Assembly (NCBI GenBank): GCA_007123785.1
Contig: SLGL01000015.1
Coordinates: 1-5,713 of the forward strand
DNA length: 5,713 nucleotides
DNA from: Balneolaceae bacterium
GTDB taxonomy: Bacteria > Bacteroidota > Rhodothermia > Balneolales > Balneolaceae
Direction: 5' to 3'
Shown here piece after piece: positions 1 to 5,713 of this stretch. The position numbers were made by a program, and so were the translations under genes. Below the pieces are notes generated by a model. The model saw only the letters and a program-made list of their open reading frames with translations, had not been told where the DNA came from and searched no databases. The number at the start of each line of letters is the position of its first letter. Position 1 is the stretch's first letter.

Positions 1-304
1 CGATATGCTCCCGGATTCTTCTGTCCTGATTCCGGATGGTGTTCAAAATTTCGTTTCTGAGGAAAGTAGTGAGAAGTGGCTGAAGAGAATCCGCTCTTTC
101 AGAATCCAGCTTTGTGCGATAATCCCATAACCTCAGATATACATTCTGGACAGCATCTTTTGCCAGAGTTCGATTTTTCAACCAATTTACAGCCATTCCG
201 TACAGGCTCTTATGATAGTTGTTGTAAGCCTGTTCAAAAGCAAACTCATCTCCTGCTTTCAATCTGTTTATCAACTGTTTATCATCGTCAGGGGTGTAGT
301 GCAT
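1..304 (-). CDS. ECF-type RNA polymerase sigma factor, N-terminal part (runs off the left edge)
   Basis: Reading the minus strand from the ATG at 304 gives 101 uninterrupted codons to the window edge. The protein begins MHYTPDDDKQLINRLKAGDE and continues with FAFEQAYNNYHKSLYGMA. This is the usual opening of ECF (sigma-70 group 4) factors: an acidic start, then L-I-x-R-L-K-x-G-D-E-x-A-F and sigma region 2. The stretch around residues 50-62 (DAVQNVYLRLWDY) matches the region 2.2 core-binding helix, and residues 78-101 (LLTTFLRNEILNTIRNQ onward) match the region 2.3/2.4 helix that contacts the -10 element. Region 4 and the C-terminus lie outside the window. In Bacteroidota such factors are often paired with a FecR-like anti-sigma factor and a TonB receptor. 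If present here, these would lie further left. No Shine-Dalgarno sequence precedes the ATG. It is transcribed divergently from the choline genes. Regulation of those genes by this sigma factor is possible but unsupported. Confidence 0.9.
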   Translation of the reverse strand, partial: MHYTPDDDKQLINRLKAGDEFAFEQAYNNYHKSLYGMAVNWLKNRTLAKDAVQNVYLRLWDYRTKLDSERADSLQPLLTTFLRNEILNTIRNQDRRIREHI

Positions 305-316
305 CTGTATAAGGTA

Positions 317-332
317 TTTCTGAATTTAGAAA
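317..332. promoter_or_regulatory. Near-perfect 16-base palindrome in front of the sigma factor gene
   Basis: TTTCTGAATTTAGAAA pairs TTTCT with AGAAA around an AATT centre. Fourteen of 16 positions are self-complementary, and the remaining pair is G/T. It ends 12 bases upstream of the sigma factor start codon at 304, so it could be an operator or a small hairpin in the mRNA leader. AT-rich intergenic DNA produces such palindromes by chance fairly often, hence the low confidence. Confidence 0.25.
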
Positions 333-401
333 CTGAATGCTAACTATGAGGGTGTTTCACCAGCTATAATACCAAAGAATTGTTACCCTACTGTTAAAAA
401 T

Positions 402-430
402 TTGACCCGTTATTACATTGTAAATAAAAT
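402..430 (+). promoter_or_regulatory. Candidate promoter for the choline transporter (E. coli-like hexamers)
   Basis: TTGACC at 402-407 is followed after exactly 17 bases by TAAAAT at 425-430. This fits a sigma-70 style promoter facing the transporter. Against it, Bacteroidota housekeeping sigma factors prefer a TAnnTTTG element, and the site would give a leader of about 225 bases. A second, weaker option in the Bacteroidota style is TTTG at 512-515, 20 bases, then TAACTTCT at 536-543. I cannot choose between them. Confidence 0.22.
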
Positions 431-662
431 AAAAGCAAAGTACCAACACTTACAAATTCTTTTAAAAATGGCTCATATTTTCTGAAAACTGAAACGATAA
501 CGGAATCTCTTTTTGAAACGAAGATTTGAATTCAATAACTTCTCGGTGCTTTCGAAAGGTTTTTATACAGGGCAACTACGCTAAATTAAAAAGGTAAAAT
601 AACCGGACAGAAATATTTTCAGTTTCACAAAAGAATCACCGATCTATCCTGTAGCAGTACTC

Positions 663-2240
663 ATGATCGTGTTGATTATACTCGGTTTTGTGATCGAGTT
701 GATGGACACGCAGGAATCGCTGTACTGGCCCGGATACATCTCCATGATGTTCTTTTATGGAGTGATTTTTTACATCGGTTTGTACGCAGGCAAGAAGCGC
801 AAAAGTAACAATCCGGATGAAATTATTCTTGCAGGCAGAAATATTCCGCTGCTTGTAGCCGTGTTTACCATGAGTGCCACATGGGTGGGAGGTGGCTATA
901 TTAACGGCACTGCAGAATTTGCTATGAGCGACGGTCTGGCATGGGTTCAGGCCCCCTGGGGGTATTCGATGAGCCTGATTCTTGGCGGAATTTTCTTTGC
1001 ACGGAAGATGCGACGGTACGAATTTACAACATTGATCGACCCGCTTAAACAACGTTTCGGTATAAAAATGGGAGCGGTTCTCACTATCCCCGCTGTGACC
1101 GCCGAAATTTTCTGGACTGCCGCTATACTTACCGCACTTGGCACCACGTTCGGCACCATTCTCGGACTCGATTTTACTACATCGATCATTCTTTCTGCCA
1201 TCATTGCCATTTTATACACTGCAATCGGCGGTTTATGGGCGGTAGCTTTTACCGATATTTTTCAATTAATTATTTTAATGGGCGGACTTATTCTTGTGCT
1301 GCCTTTTGCTTTTTCACACGTTGGCGGCATGGAAGCGGCATGGGAAAGCTATCAAGACAGCAAAGGAGTTTTTGCTTCTCTTTTTCCGCCAATCGACGGA
1401 TGGAAACATCCAGAATGGGGTAACTATTACTGGCTTTGGTGGGACTCAATGCTGCTATTGATGCTGGGCGGCATTCCATGGCAGGTGTACTTTCAGCGGG
1501 TGCTCGCTTCAAAAAATGAAAAAACAGCAATGTGGCTCTCTATTATTGCCGGGTTTGTCTGCATATTGGCAGCTATTCCAGCCATGATGATCGGAATTAT
1601 TGGTGATGTAGTTTCCTGGGAGGCTCTTGGTGCCCCCACACCCGAAGAACCGGCTCTTGTACTCCCTTACGTAGTGCGATATTTAACCAATCCGATTGTG
1701 GCAACCATTGGACTGGGGGCCATTGCAGCAGCGGTGATGTCATCCGTCGATTCCTCCATACTTTCGGCCTCTTCCATGACCTCATGGAATGTTTATCGTC
1801 CGCTTTTCAAACCAAATATTACGGCAGACCAGCTTTCAAAAGTACTCAAACGAGTCATTTGGATTATCGGAATCGCAGCAACACTTCTTGCTCTGCAGGT
1901 TAAAAGTGTATATGAATTATGGTTTCTTTGCAGTGATTTTGTCTATGCGATACTCTTCCCTCAACTCGTGACAGCTCTTTTTGATAAAAAAGCGAACATG
2001 TACGGTTCCATTGCAGGATTTACTGTTTCACTTGTACTCAGGCTGGGAGGAGGCGACCCAACTCTTGGCATTCCCACAATGATTCCTTACCCGATGATTG
2101 AAGATGGTGCCGTACTCTTTCCATTCCGAACTCTTGCGATGCTCTCGGGACTGGCAACTATTATGATTGTTTCACGACTCACACAAAAAATCTGCGAACC
2201 TCAAGAATTACACATACCGAAAAAATTTGTTGAGAAATAA
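663..2240 (+). CDS. CHT1-like high-affinity choline:sodium symporter (SSS family, SLC5A7-like)
   Basis: This integral membrane symporter of the sodium:solute symporter family (LeuT fold, usually 13 helices) is predicted to import choline with sodium. The 525-residue sequence follows human CHT1 closely along its whole length, as I recall that protein. Matching segments are ATWVGGGYINGTAE (72-85), GLAWVQAP (91-98), GYSMSLILGG (100-109), LLLMLGGIPWQVYFQRVL (264-281) and AAVMSSVDSSILSASSM (356-372, the helix carrying the family's sodium-site serines). The aromatic residues that hold choline in human CHT1 (W62, Y91, W141, W254, from memory of its structures) correspond to W74, Y101, W151 and W273. 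It lacks the long cytoplasmic tail of the animal protein. The start is uncertain: ATG 663 adds a 13-residue hydrophobic stretch, whereas ATG 702 (MDTQESLYWPG) gives an N-terminus closer to the family. Neither has a Shine-Dalgarno sequence. betA follows after 74 bases, which supports choline as substrate. Another quaternary amine or similar solute is the alternative. Confidence 0.92.
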   Translation: MIVLIILGFVIELMDTQESLYWPGYISMMFFYGVIFYIGLYAGKKRKSNNPDEIILAGRNIPLLVAVFTMSATWVGGGYINGTAEFAMSDGLAWVQAPWGYSMSLILGGIFFARKMRRYEFTTLIDPLKQRFGIKMGAVLTIPAVTAEIFWTAAILTALGTTFGTILGLDFTTSIILSAIIAILYTAIGGLWAVAFTDIFQLIILMGGLILVLPFAFSHVGGMEAAWESYQDSKGVFASLFPPIDGWKHPEWGNYYWLWWDSMLLLMLGGIPWQVYFQRVLASKNEKTAMWLSIIAGFVCILAAIPAMMIGIIGDVVSWEALGAPTPEEPALVLPYVVRYLTNPIVATIGLGAIAAAVMSSVDSSILSASSMTSWNVYRPLFKPNITADQLSKVLKRVIWIIGIAATLLALQVKSVYELWFLCSDFVYAILFPQLVTALFDKKANMYGSIAGFTVSLVLRLGGGDPTLGIPTMIPYPMIEDGAVLFPFRTLAMLSGLATIMIVSRLTQKICEPQELHIPKKFVEK

Positions 2241-2258
2241 TATCAACTTTTACTTTTG
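2226..2258 (+). promoter_or_regulatory. Candidate Bacteroidota-type promoter for betA
   Basis: TTTG at 2226-2229, inside the last codons of the transporter, is followed after 21 bases by TACTTTTG at 2251-2258. This is an exact match to the -7 pattern TAnnTTTG with spacing in the accepted range. Transcription would start near 2265, leaving a leader of about 50 bases before betA. If real, betA can be expressed on its own as well as by read-through from the transporter. Confidence 0.45.
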
Positions 2259-2314
2259 CCGTGCCAGACTTGCAGGGCGGCATTACAAATCCTGAATAAA
2301 AAAGATTACTACAG

Positions 2315-3976
2315 ATGAAACAAAAAGAATACGATTACATTATTGTTGGTGCAGGTACGGCCGGCAGTGTTTTGGCCAGCCGCCTTTCCGAAAATAAAGA
2401 AAACCGTGTACTGGTAATTGAAGCAGGTCCCAAAGACCGCTCTATTTTTATCCACATGCCCGCTGCATTTTCTGAGCCGCTTAAAAGCGACCGCCTTAAC
2501 TGGGGATTCTATTCGGAACCTGAACCTTTCATGAACAACCGGCGAATGTACTGTCCCCGGGGCCGTGTAATCGGGGGATCATCATCCATTAACGGGATGG
2601 TTTATATCCGCGGCCACGCACTGGATTATGACCGCTGGGCCGAACAGGGTCTTCCCGACTGGAGTTACAGTAACTGCCTTCCTTATTTCCGAAGGGCACA
2701 GCGTCATGAATTTGGCTCCAATTCCTACCGTGGCGGAAATGGACCGGTACATGTAACGGCAGGCCGTGCCCGCCATATTCTTCATGCTGCCTGGATTGAA
2801 GCAGGCCAGCAAGCTGGTTACGATTATACACATGATGTAAACGGATATCAGCAGGAAGGAATCGGGCCGTTTGACCGAACTGTATGGAATGGTAAACGAT
2901 GTTCAGCGGCGAGGGCCTATCTTCACCCGGCCATGAAACGGGAAAACCTGGACGTACTTTCCGGGTGCATGGCCCACCGTGTTCTGTTTGAAAAGAATAA
3001 AGCAGTTGGCATCGAATTTTCCCGAAAAAGAAAAGTTCATACAGTATATGCCGCCAAAAAAGTGATCCTCTGCGGCGGAGCTATCAACTCGCCACAAATT
3101 CTACAGCTTTCGGGAGTTGGACCGGCCGAACGCCTGAAAAACCTGGATATTCCCGTTATTGCCGATCTGCCGGGCGTGGGTGAAAATTTACAGGATCATC
3201 TTGAAGTGTACATTCAGTTTGAGAGTAAAAAACCTGTTTCACTCTATCCGTCACTTCAGCCATTTGGCCGGCTTAAAGTTGGACTGGAATGGATTTTTTC
3301 AAAAACCGGGCCGGGTGCCACAAATCATTTCGAAACGGGTGGATTTGTCCGAACCAAACCGGGTATACAGCATCCGAACATTCAGTACCATTTTTTGCCG
3401 CTGGCAATCAATTACGATGGGTCCAGCCCCGCAGGCGGCCACGGTTTCCAGGTTCACGCCGGTCCGATGAGGCCAACAAGCACTGGTTACGTCCGCATCC
3501 GATCTAATAACCCGAAAGATCATCCGGAAATTCTCTTTAACTACATGGGCACCGAAAATGACCGTGAAGAGATGCGCGACGGAATCCGCCTTGCCCGGGA
3601 GATCATAAACCAAAAAGCTTTTGACCCGTTCCGGGGCAGAGAACTAACTCCCGGCCCAAAAGCTACTGCGGATTCTGATATCGACGCCTTTATTCGTGAA
3701 CGTGGAGAAAGTGCCTACCACCCCACATGTACTTGTAAAATGGGTTCAGAGCCCGACCCGAATGCTGTTGTGGATGAAAGCGGTGCAGTGTACGGTGTTG
3801 AGAATCTCCACGTTGCCGATGCATCGGTAATGCCCGACCTGATCAGCGGTAATACAGATACCCCCACGGTTATGATCGCCGAAAAACTCTCGGATAAAAT
3901 TCTTGAAAAAGAGCCATTGCCATCGTCTGAGGCCTCATACTGGATTCATCCCGATTGGAAAAATAGTCAGCGTTAG
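2315..3976 (+). CDS. betA: Choline dehydrogenase (FAD-dependent GMC oxidoreductase)
   Basis: BetA oxidises choline to betaine aldehyde, and can often carry it on to glycine betaine. It passes electrons through FAD to the respiratory chain at the inner membrane. The 553 residues match the family length (E. coli BetA is about 556). The N-terminal FAD-binding motif is YDYIIVGAGTAGSVLASRL (residues 6-24, GAGTAG at 12-17), with the ribose-binding glutamate at E36. GMC signature 1 is at 81-100 (GGSSSINGMVYIRG) and signature 2 at 255-269 (GAINSPQILQLSGVG). The catalytic histidine is H469 in YHPTCTCKMG, and the second active-site residue is N513 in SGNTDTPT. BetA-specific stretches, such as EPEPFMNNRRM (68-78) and HFLPLAINYDGS (359-370), separate it from other GMC alcohol dehydrogenases. 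The ATG is preceded by an A-rich stretch, not a Shine-Dalgarno sequence. The adjacent choline transporter and the downstream terminator indicate a two-gene unit. betB and betI are not in the window. Confidence 0.95.
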   Translation: MKQKEYDYIIVGAGTAGSVLASRLSENKENRVLVIEAGPKDRSIFIHMPAAFSEPLKSDRLNWGFYSEPEPFMNNRRMYCPRGRVIGGSSSINGMVYIRGHALDYDRWAEQGLPDWSYSNCLPYFRRAQRHEFGSNSYRGGNGPVHVTAGRARHILHAAWIEAGQQAGYDYTHDVNGYQQEGIGPFDRTVWNGKRCSAARAYLHPAMKRENLDVLSGCMAHRVLFEKNKAVGIEFSRKRKVHTVYAAKKVILCGGAINSPQILQLSGVGPAERLKNLDIPVIADLPGVGENLQDHLEVYIQFESKKPVSLYPSLQPFGRLKVGLEWIFSKTGPGATNHFETGGFVRTKPGIQHPNIQYHFLPLAINYDGSSPAGGHGFQVHAGPMRPTSTGYVRIRSNNPKDHPEILFNYMGTENDREEMRDGIRLAREIINQKAFDPFRGRELTPGPKATADSDIDAFIRERGESAYHPTCTCKMGSEPDPNAVVDESGAVYGVENLHVADASVMPDLISGNTDTPTVMIAEKLSDKILEKEPLPSSEASYWIHPDWKNSQR

Positions 3977-4000
3977 TAATTGGATTCGTTTGAGTTAAGC

Positions 4001-4016
4001 AGAGAAAAGATTCTCT
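4001..4016 (+). other. Small hairpin between betA and its terminator
   Basis: AGAGAA at 4001-4006 and TTCTCT at 4011-4016 form a perfect 6-base-pair stem with a 4-base loop (AAGA). It begins 24 bases after the betA stop codon and ends 3 bases before the terminator hairpin. With no T-run after it, it is not a terminator itself. It may help protect the mRNA 3' end, or it may be chance. Confidence 0.35.
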
Positions 4017-4019
4017 TCT

Positions 4020-4045
4020 AAACCAAGAGTTCTTTTGGTTTTTTT
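4020..4045 (+). terminator. Intrinsic terminator of the choline transporter-betA unit
   Basis: AAACCAAGA at 4020-4028 pairs with TTTTGGTTT at 4033-4041 (nine pairs including one G-T), closing on a 4-base GTTC loop. The 3' arm runs into a T tract covering 4039-4045. The stem is AT-rich, but the form is right for a rho-independent terminator on the plus strand. It separates betA from the purine permease, so the two are probably different transcription units. Confidence 0.65.
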
Positions 4046-4055
4046 AAAAAACGAA

Positions 4056-4085
4056 TTGCGCTTACATGTAAGGTTTATATCTTTA
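4056..4085 (+). promoter_or_regulatory. Candidate Bacteroidota-type promoter for the purine permease
   Basis: TTG at 4056-4058, a 19-base spacer, then TATCTTTA at 4078-4085 matches TTG-N(17-23)-TAnnTTTG at all but the final base. The expected transcription start is about 4091, giving a short leader of about 25 AT-rich bases before the ATG at 4117. Its position directly after a terminator supports the call. Confidence 0.5.
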
Positions 4086-4116
4086 CCGCGAAATAAAAAT
4101 ATACACCTTACTATCA

Positions 4117-5418
4117 ATGCTAACCAGGCTCTTCGGTTTTAACCCAAAAACCCACTCTGTCGGTAAAGAGATTACGGCGGGAATTACTACATTTCTTACC
4201 ATGTCCTATATCCTGTTTGTGAATCCGATGATTCTGAACAGTGCAGGAATGGATTTTAACGCTGTGATCACAGCCACAGCACTTGCCGCCTGTTTTGGCA
4301 CTCTGCTGATGGCATTTTGGGTGAAAGTTCCACTGGCGATGGCTCCCGGAATGGGCCTGAACGCTTTTTTTGCCTACACACTTGTGATTGGGGAGGGCAT
4401 TACCTGGGAAACTGCAATGGGTGTGGTTTTTATTTCAGGGCTCGTGTTTCTGCTGCTGACCTGGCTGGGCATCCGTGAAAAAATTGTAAATGCGATTCCA
4501 CTCTCGCTCCGTCTCTCCATTCCAGCAGGTATTGGATTGTTCATTACACTGATTGGTTTTCAGAACATGGATCTGGTGGTGATGGATGATGCCACCATGA
4601 TCGCACTGGGAGAACACTCAGCCCCTCTTGTTTTTGGATTATTCGGCATTCTGTTGATTGTAATCCTTGAAGCCAGAAAAGTGCGCGGCTCCATTCTGCT
4701 TGGCATTTTAGGAACAGCACTGATGGCTTTGCTTTTTGGGCACATCTCAGCTCCCGATTCTCTTTTTTCCGTACCTCCCTCCCCCGCTCCGGTTGCGTTT
4801 CAGCTTGATATTTTGGCAGCTCTGCAGTGGGGATTAATCGGTGCAATTTTCTCTATTATGTTTGAGGATCTGTTTGATTCGGTAGGTACACTCGTTGCAT
4901 GCTCTTACGAAGCCGGCCTGGTTGAAAAAGACGGTACCATAAAAAAGATTGATAAAATGCTGGGGGCCGACGCTGTTGCCACACTTTTCGGATCCCTTGC
5001 AGGTACGAGCACAACCACAACTTACATCGAGTCGGCTTCCGGAATTGAGGAAGGTGGCAGGAGTGGCTTAACTGCTTTTGTTACTGCAATTTTATTTCTT
5101 GCAGCACTCTTCTTCACACCCATCATCTCGGCCGTTCCATCTTATGCCACGGCCCCGGCACTTGTGGCTGTCGGTATTTTTATGTTCAAAAGTATCACTC
5201 GTATTCCAATGGATAGCTGGCCTGATATCGTTGCTGCATTTCTTACTATTGTCCTGATGCCGCTCACCTACAGCATCAGCCTCGGCCTTACTTTCGGTTT
5301 TCTTTTCTGGACACTACTAACAGCCGTATCCGGTAAGGTTAAAAAGATTCATCCCGTCATGTGGATTGTGGCAGTACTCTCTGCGCTGAATCTCTGGATA
5401 ACCGCAGCCGCATTCTGA
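4117..5418 (+). CDS. AzgA-type purine (adenine/guanine/hypoxanthine) permease, NCS2 family COG2252
   Basis: This inner-membrane transporter is predicted to take up nucleobases, most likely with protons, for salvage. The 433 residues match the family length and align throughout with B. subtilis PbuG and E. coli AdeP/GhxP-type proteins, as I remember them. The opening GKEITAGITTFLTMSYILFVNP (16-37) is characteristic. Substrate-site segments are APGMGLNAFFAY (76-87, with N82), MFEDLFDSVGTLVA (248-261, with D251 and D254) and GTSTTTTYIESASG (296-309, with E305). N82, D251 and E305 correspond to residues reported as important for purine binding in fungal AzgA. MPLTYSISLG (381-390) is another family block. 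E250, just before the conserved Asp, is unusual, since the relatives I recall have a hydrophobic residue there. Sequence alone does not tell adenine from guanine/hypoxanthine preference. No Shine-Dalgarno sequence is visible. The gene appears to be a single-gene unit between the upstream terminator and a 133-base gap. Confidence 0.93.
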   Translation: MLTRLFGFNPKTHSVGKEITAGITTFLTMSYILFVNPMILNSAGMDFNAVITATALAACFGTLLMAFWVKVPLAMAPGMGLNAFFAYTLVIGEGITWETAMGVVFISGLVFLLLTWLGIREKIVNAIPLSLRLSIPAGIGLFITLIGFQNMDLVVMDDATMIALGEHSAPLVFGLFGILLIVILEARKVRGSILLGILGTALMALLFGHISAPDSLFSVPPSPAPVAFQLDILAALQWGLIGAIFSIMFEDLFDSVGTLVACSYEAGLVEKDGTIKKIDKMLGADAVATLFGSLAGTSTTTTYIESASGIEEGGRSGLTAFVTAILFLAALFFTPIISAVPSYATAPALVAVGIFMFKSITRIPMDSWPDIVAAFLTIVLMPLTYSISLGLTFGFLFWTLLTAVSGKVKKIHPVMWIVAVLSALNLWITAAAF

Positions 5419-5537
5419 TACTTCTCTAGAAGCAATTTCATTTAGCCAAAACTCCAGAATTTTTGAAATTACAGAGCTATTCGAACGTTTTATATTAAAA
5501 CTGAACTGATTAATTTTCATAAAATTTGAAAAACAAT

Positions 5538-5545
5538 AGAAGGTG
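5538..5545 (+). promoter_or_regulatory. Shine-Dalgarno sequence choosing the amphi-Trp start
   Basis: AGAAGGTG resembles the 16S anti-Shine-Dalgarno complement. The GAAGG core ends 8 bases before the ATG at 5552. A competing ATG at 5548 opens only a nine-codon frame ending in TAA, so 5552 is the real start. This is the only gene in the window with an obvious ribosome binding site. Confidence 0.6.
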
Positions 5546-5551
5546 CCATGT

Positions 5552-5713
5552 ATGAATCAAAAAAGGAACTTATTTAAAAGCAAAGAAAAAAGGACGCGCG
5601 AAGAGGTCAGCTCTTTTTTACGTGAACTTGCCGACCGAGTCTCGGCTGGTTCTATTAAACTAAAGCACGGAGAAAAAGAGGTTAACCTTGATCTCTCTCA
5701 GCACCTCACCCTC
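5552..5713 (+). CDS. amphi-Trp domain-containing small protein, N-terminal part (runs off the right edge)
   Basis: Fifty-four codons are visible, beginning MNQKRNLFKSKEKRTREEVS and continuing with FLRELADRVSAGSIKLKHGE. The pattern is a lysine-rich start, then K-x-x-R-E-E-V/A-x-x-x-L-R-x-L-A-D-x-x-x-x-G, then a short strand with HGEKEVNLDL. This is the layout I know from amphi-Trp domain proteins (a TIGRFAM family of small bacterial and archaeal proteins, common in halophiles). They carry an amphipathic helix followed by amphipathic strands that end in a conserved tryptophan. The tryptophan would lie past the window edge, so it cannot be checked. The molecular function of the family is not established. 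The 133-base AT-rich gap after the permease gene suggests separate transcription, although no clear terminator or promoter is visible there. Confidence 0.72.
   Translation, partial: MNQKRNLFKSKEKRTREEVSSFLRELADRVSAGSIKLKHGEKEVNLDLSQHLTL

Larger units (their letters stand above)
305..662. other. AT-rich divergent intergenic region, no gene seen
   Basis: These 358 bases separate the start codons of the minus-strand sigma factor and the plus-strand choline transporter. I find no convincing small gene, tRNA, riboswitch or CRISPR. The region should hold the promoters of both genes. Visible structure includes a 16-base near-perfect palindrome at 317-332, two 10-base perfect palindromes (TTGAATTCAA at 526-535 and CTTTCGAAAG at 549-558), and an 8-base direct repeat TGAAACGA at 490-497 and 514-521. 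The frame of the transporter is open from the stop codon at 600-602 but contains no ATG before 663. Confidence 0.8.

Noticed and set aside
76..312. Plus-strand open frame of 78 codons at the left edge
   Set aside because: It lies opposite the clear ECF sigma factor reading on the minus strand, and its translation has no recognisable family pattern.
364..388. Minus-strand GGGTAACA and GTATTATAG as an ECF autoregulatory promoter for the sigma gene
   Set aside because: The two elements are only 8 bases apart, which does not fit -35/-10 spacing, so I could not support a specific promoter call.
549..565. CTTTCGAAAG followed by a T-rich run as a terminator
   Set aside because: The palindrome has no room for a loop (at best 3-4 pairs), and no gene ends upstream of it on the plus strand.
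636..1052. Minus-strand open frame of 138 codons inside the choline transporter
   Set aside because: It is antisense to a well-conserved membrane protein gene, its translation is rich in His and Cys without a motif, and it is typical of a frame shadow.
2258..2281. GCCG...CGGC hairpin between the transporter and betA as a terminator or attenuator
   Set aside because: Only four outer pairs are continuous, the interior needs bulges, and no T-run follows.
5434..5470. Inverted repeat AATTTCA...TGAAATT after the purine permease as a terminator
   Set aside because: It has seven AT-rich pairs around a 23-base loop and no T tract after the second arm, and is likely chance in AT-rich DNA.
1..5713. 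CRISPR array, tRNA, rRNA, insertion sequence, phage or attachment-site signatures
   Set aside because: No regularly spaced repeats, cloverleaf, transposase motif or terminal inverted repeats were found when reading both strands.

Overview
The window reads as an ordinary chromosomal stretch from a Bacteroidota-like bacterium, in the broad sense that includes Balneolota and Rhodothermota. I infer this from three things. A FecI/RpoE-type ECF sigma factor gene sits at the left edge. Two gene starts are preceded by good matches to the Bacteroidota promoter pattern (TTG or TTTG, about 20 bases, then TAnnTTTG). Most start codons lack a Shine-Dalgarno sequence. Base composition is moderate in genes and clearly AT-rich between them. 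The species cannot be named from this sequence, and a halotolerant lifestyle is only suggested by the choline genes.

Layout, left to right: (1) positions 1-304, minus strand: the N-terminal 101 codons of an ECF sigma factor, cut by the left edge; (2) 305-662: a 358-base AT-rich divergent intergenic region with palindromes and short repeats but no gene; (3) 663-2240, plus strand: a sodium/solute symporter unusually close to the animal high-affinity choline transporter CHT1 (SLC5A7); (4) 2315-3976, plus: choline dehydrogenase BetA; (5) 4001-4045: two tandem hairpins, the second an intrinsic terminator; (6) 4117-5418, plus: an AzgA-type (NCS2, COG2252) purine permease with its own candidate promoter; (7) 5419-5551: an AT-rich gap; (8) 5552-5713, plus: the start of a small amphi-Trp domain protein, cut by the right edge.

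Genes 3 and 4 form a clear functional pair. The transporter imports choline with sodium, and BetA oxidises it at the membrane to betaine aldehyde and possibly on to glycine betaine, a compatible solute. No betB (betaine aldehyde dehydrogenase) or betI (choline-responsive repressor) lies in the window. The purine permease and the amphi-Trp gene appear to be separate transcription units with no visible link to choline.

I see no evidence of a wholly new system. The most notable points are the bacterial CHT1 look-alike, in which the aromatic choline-binding residues of the human protein appear conserved, and its direct pairing with betA.
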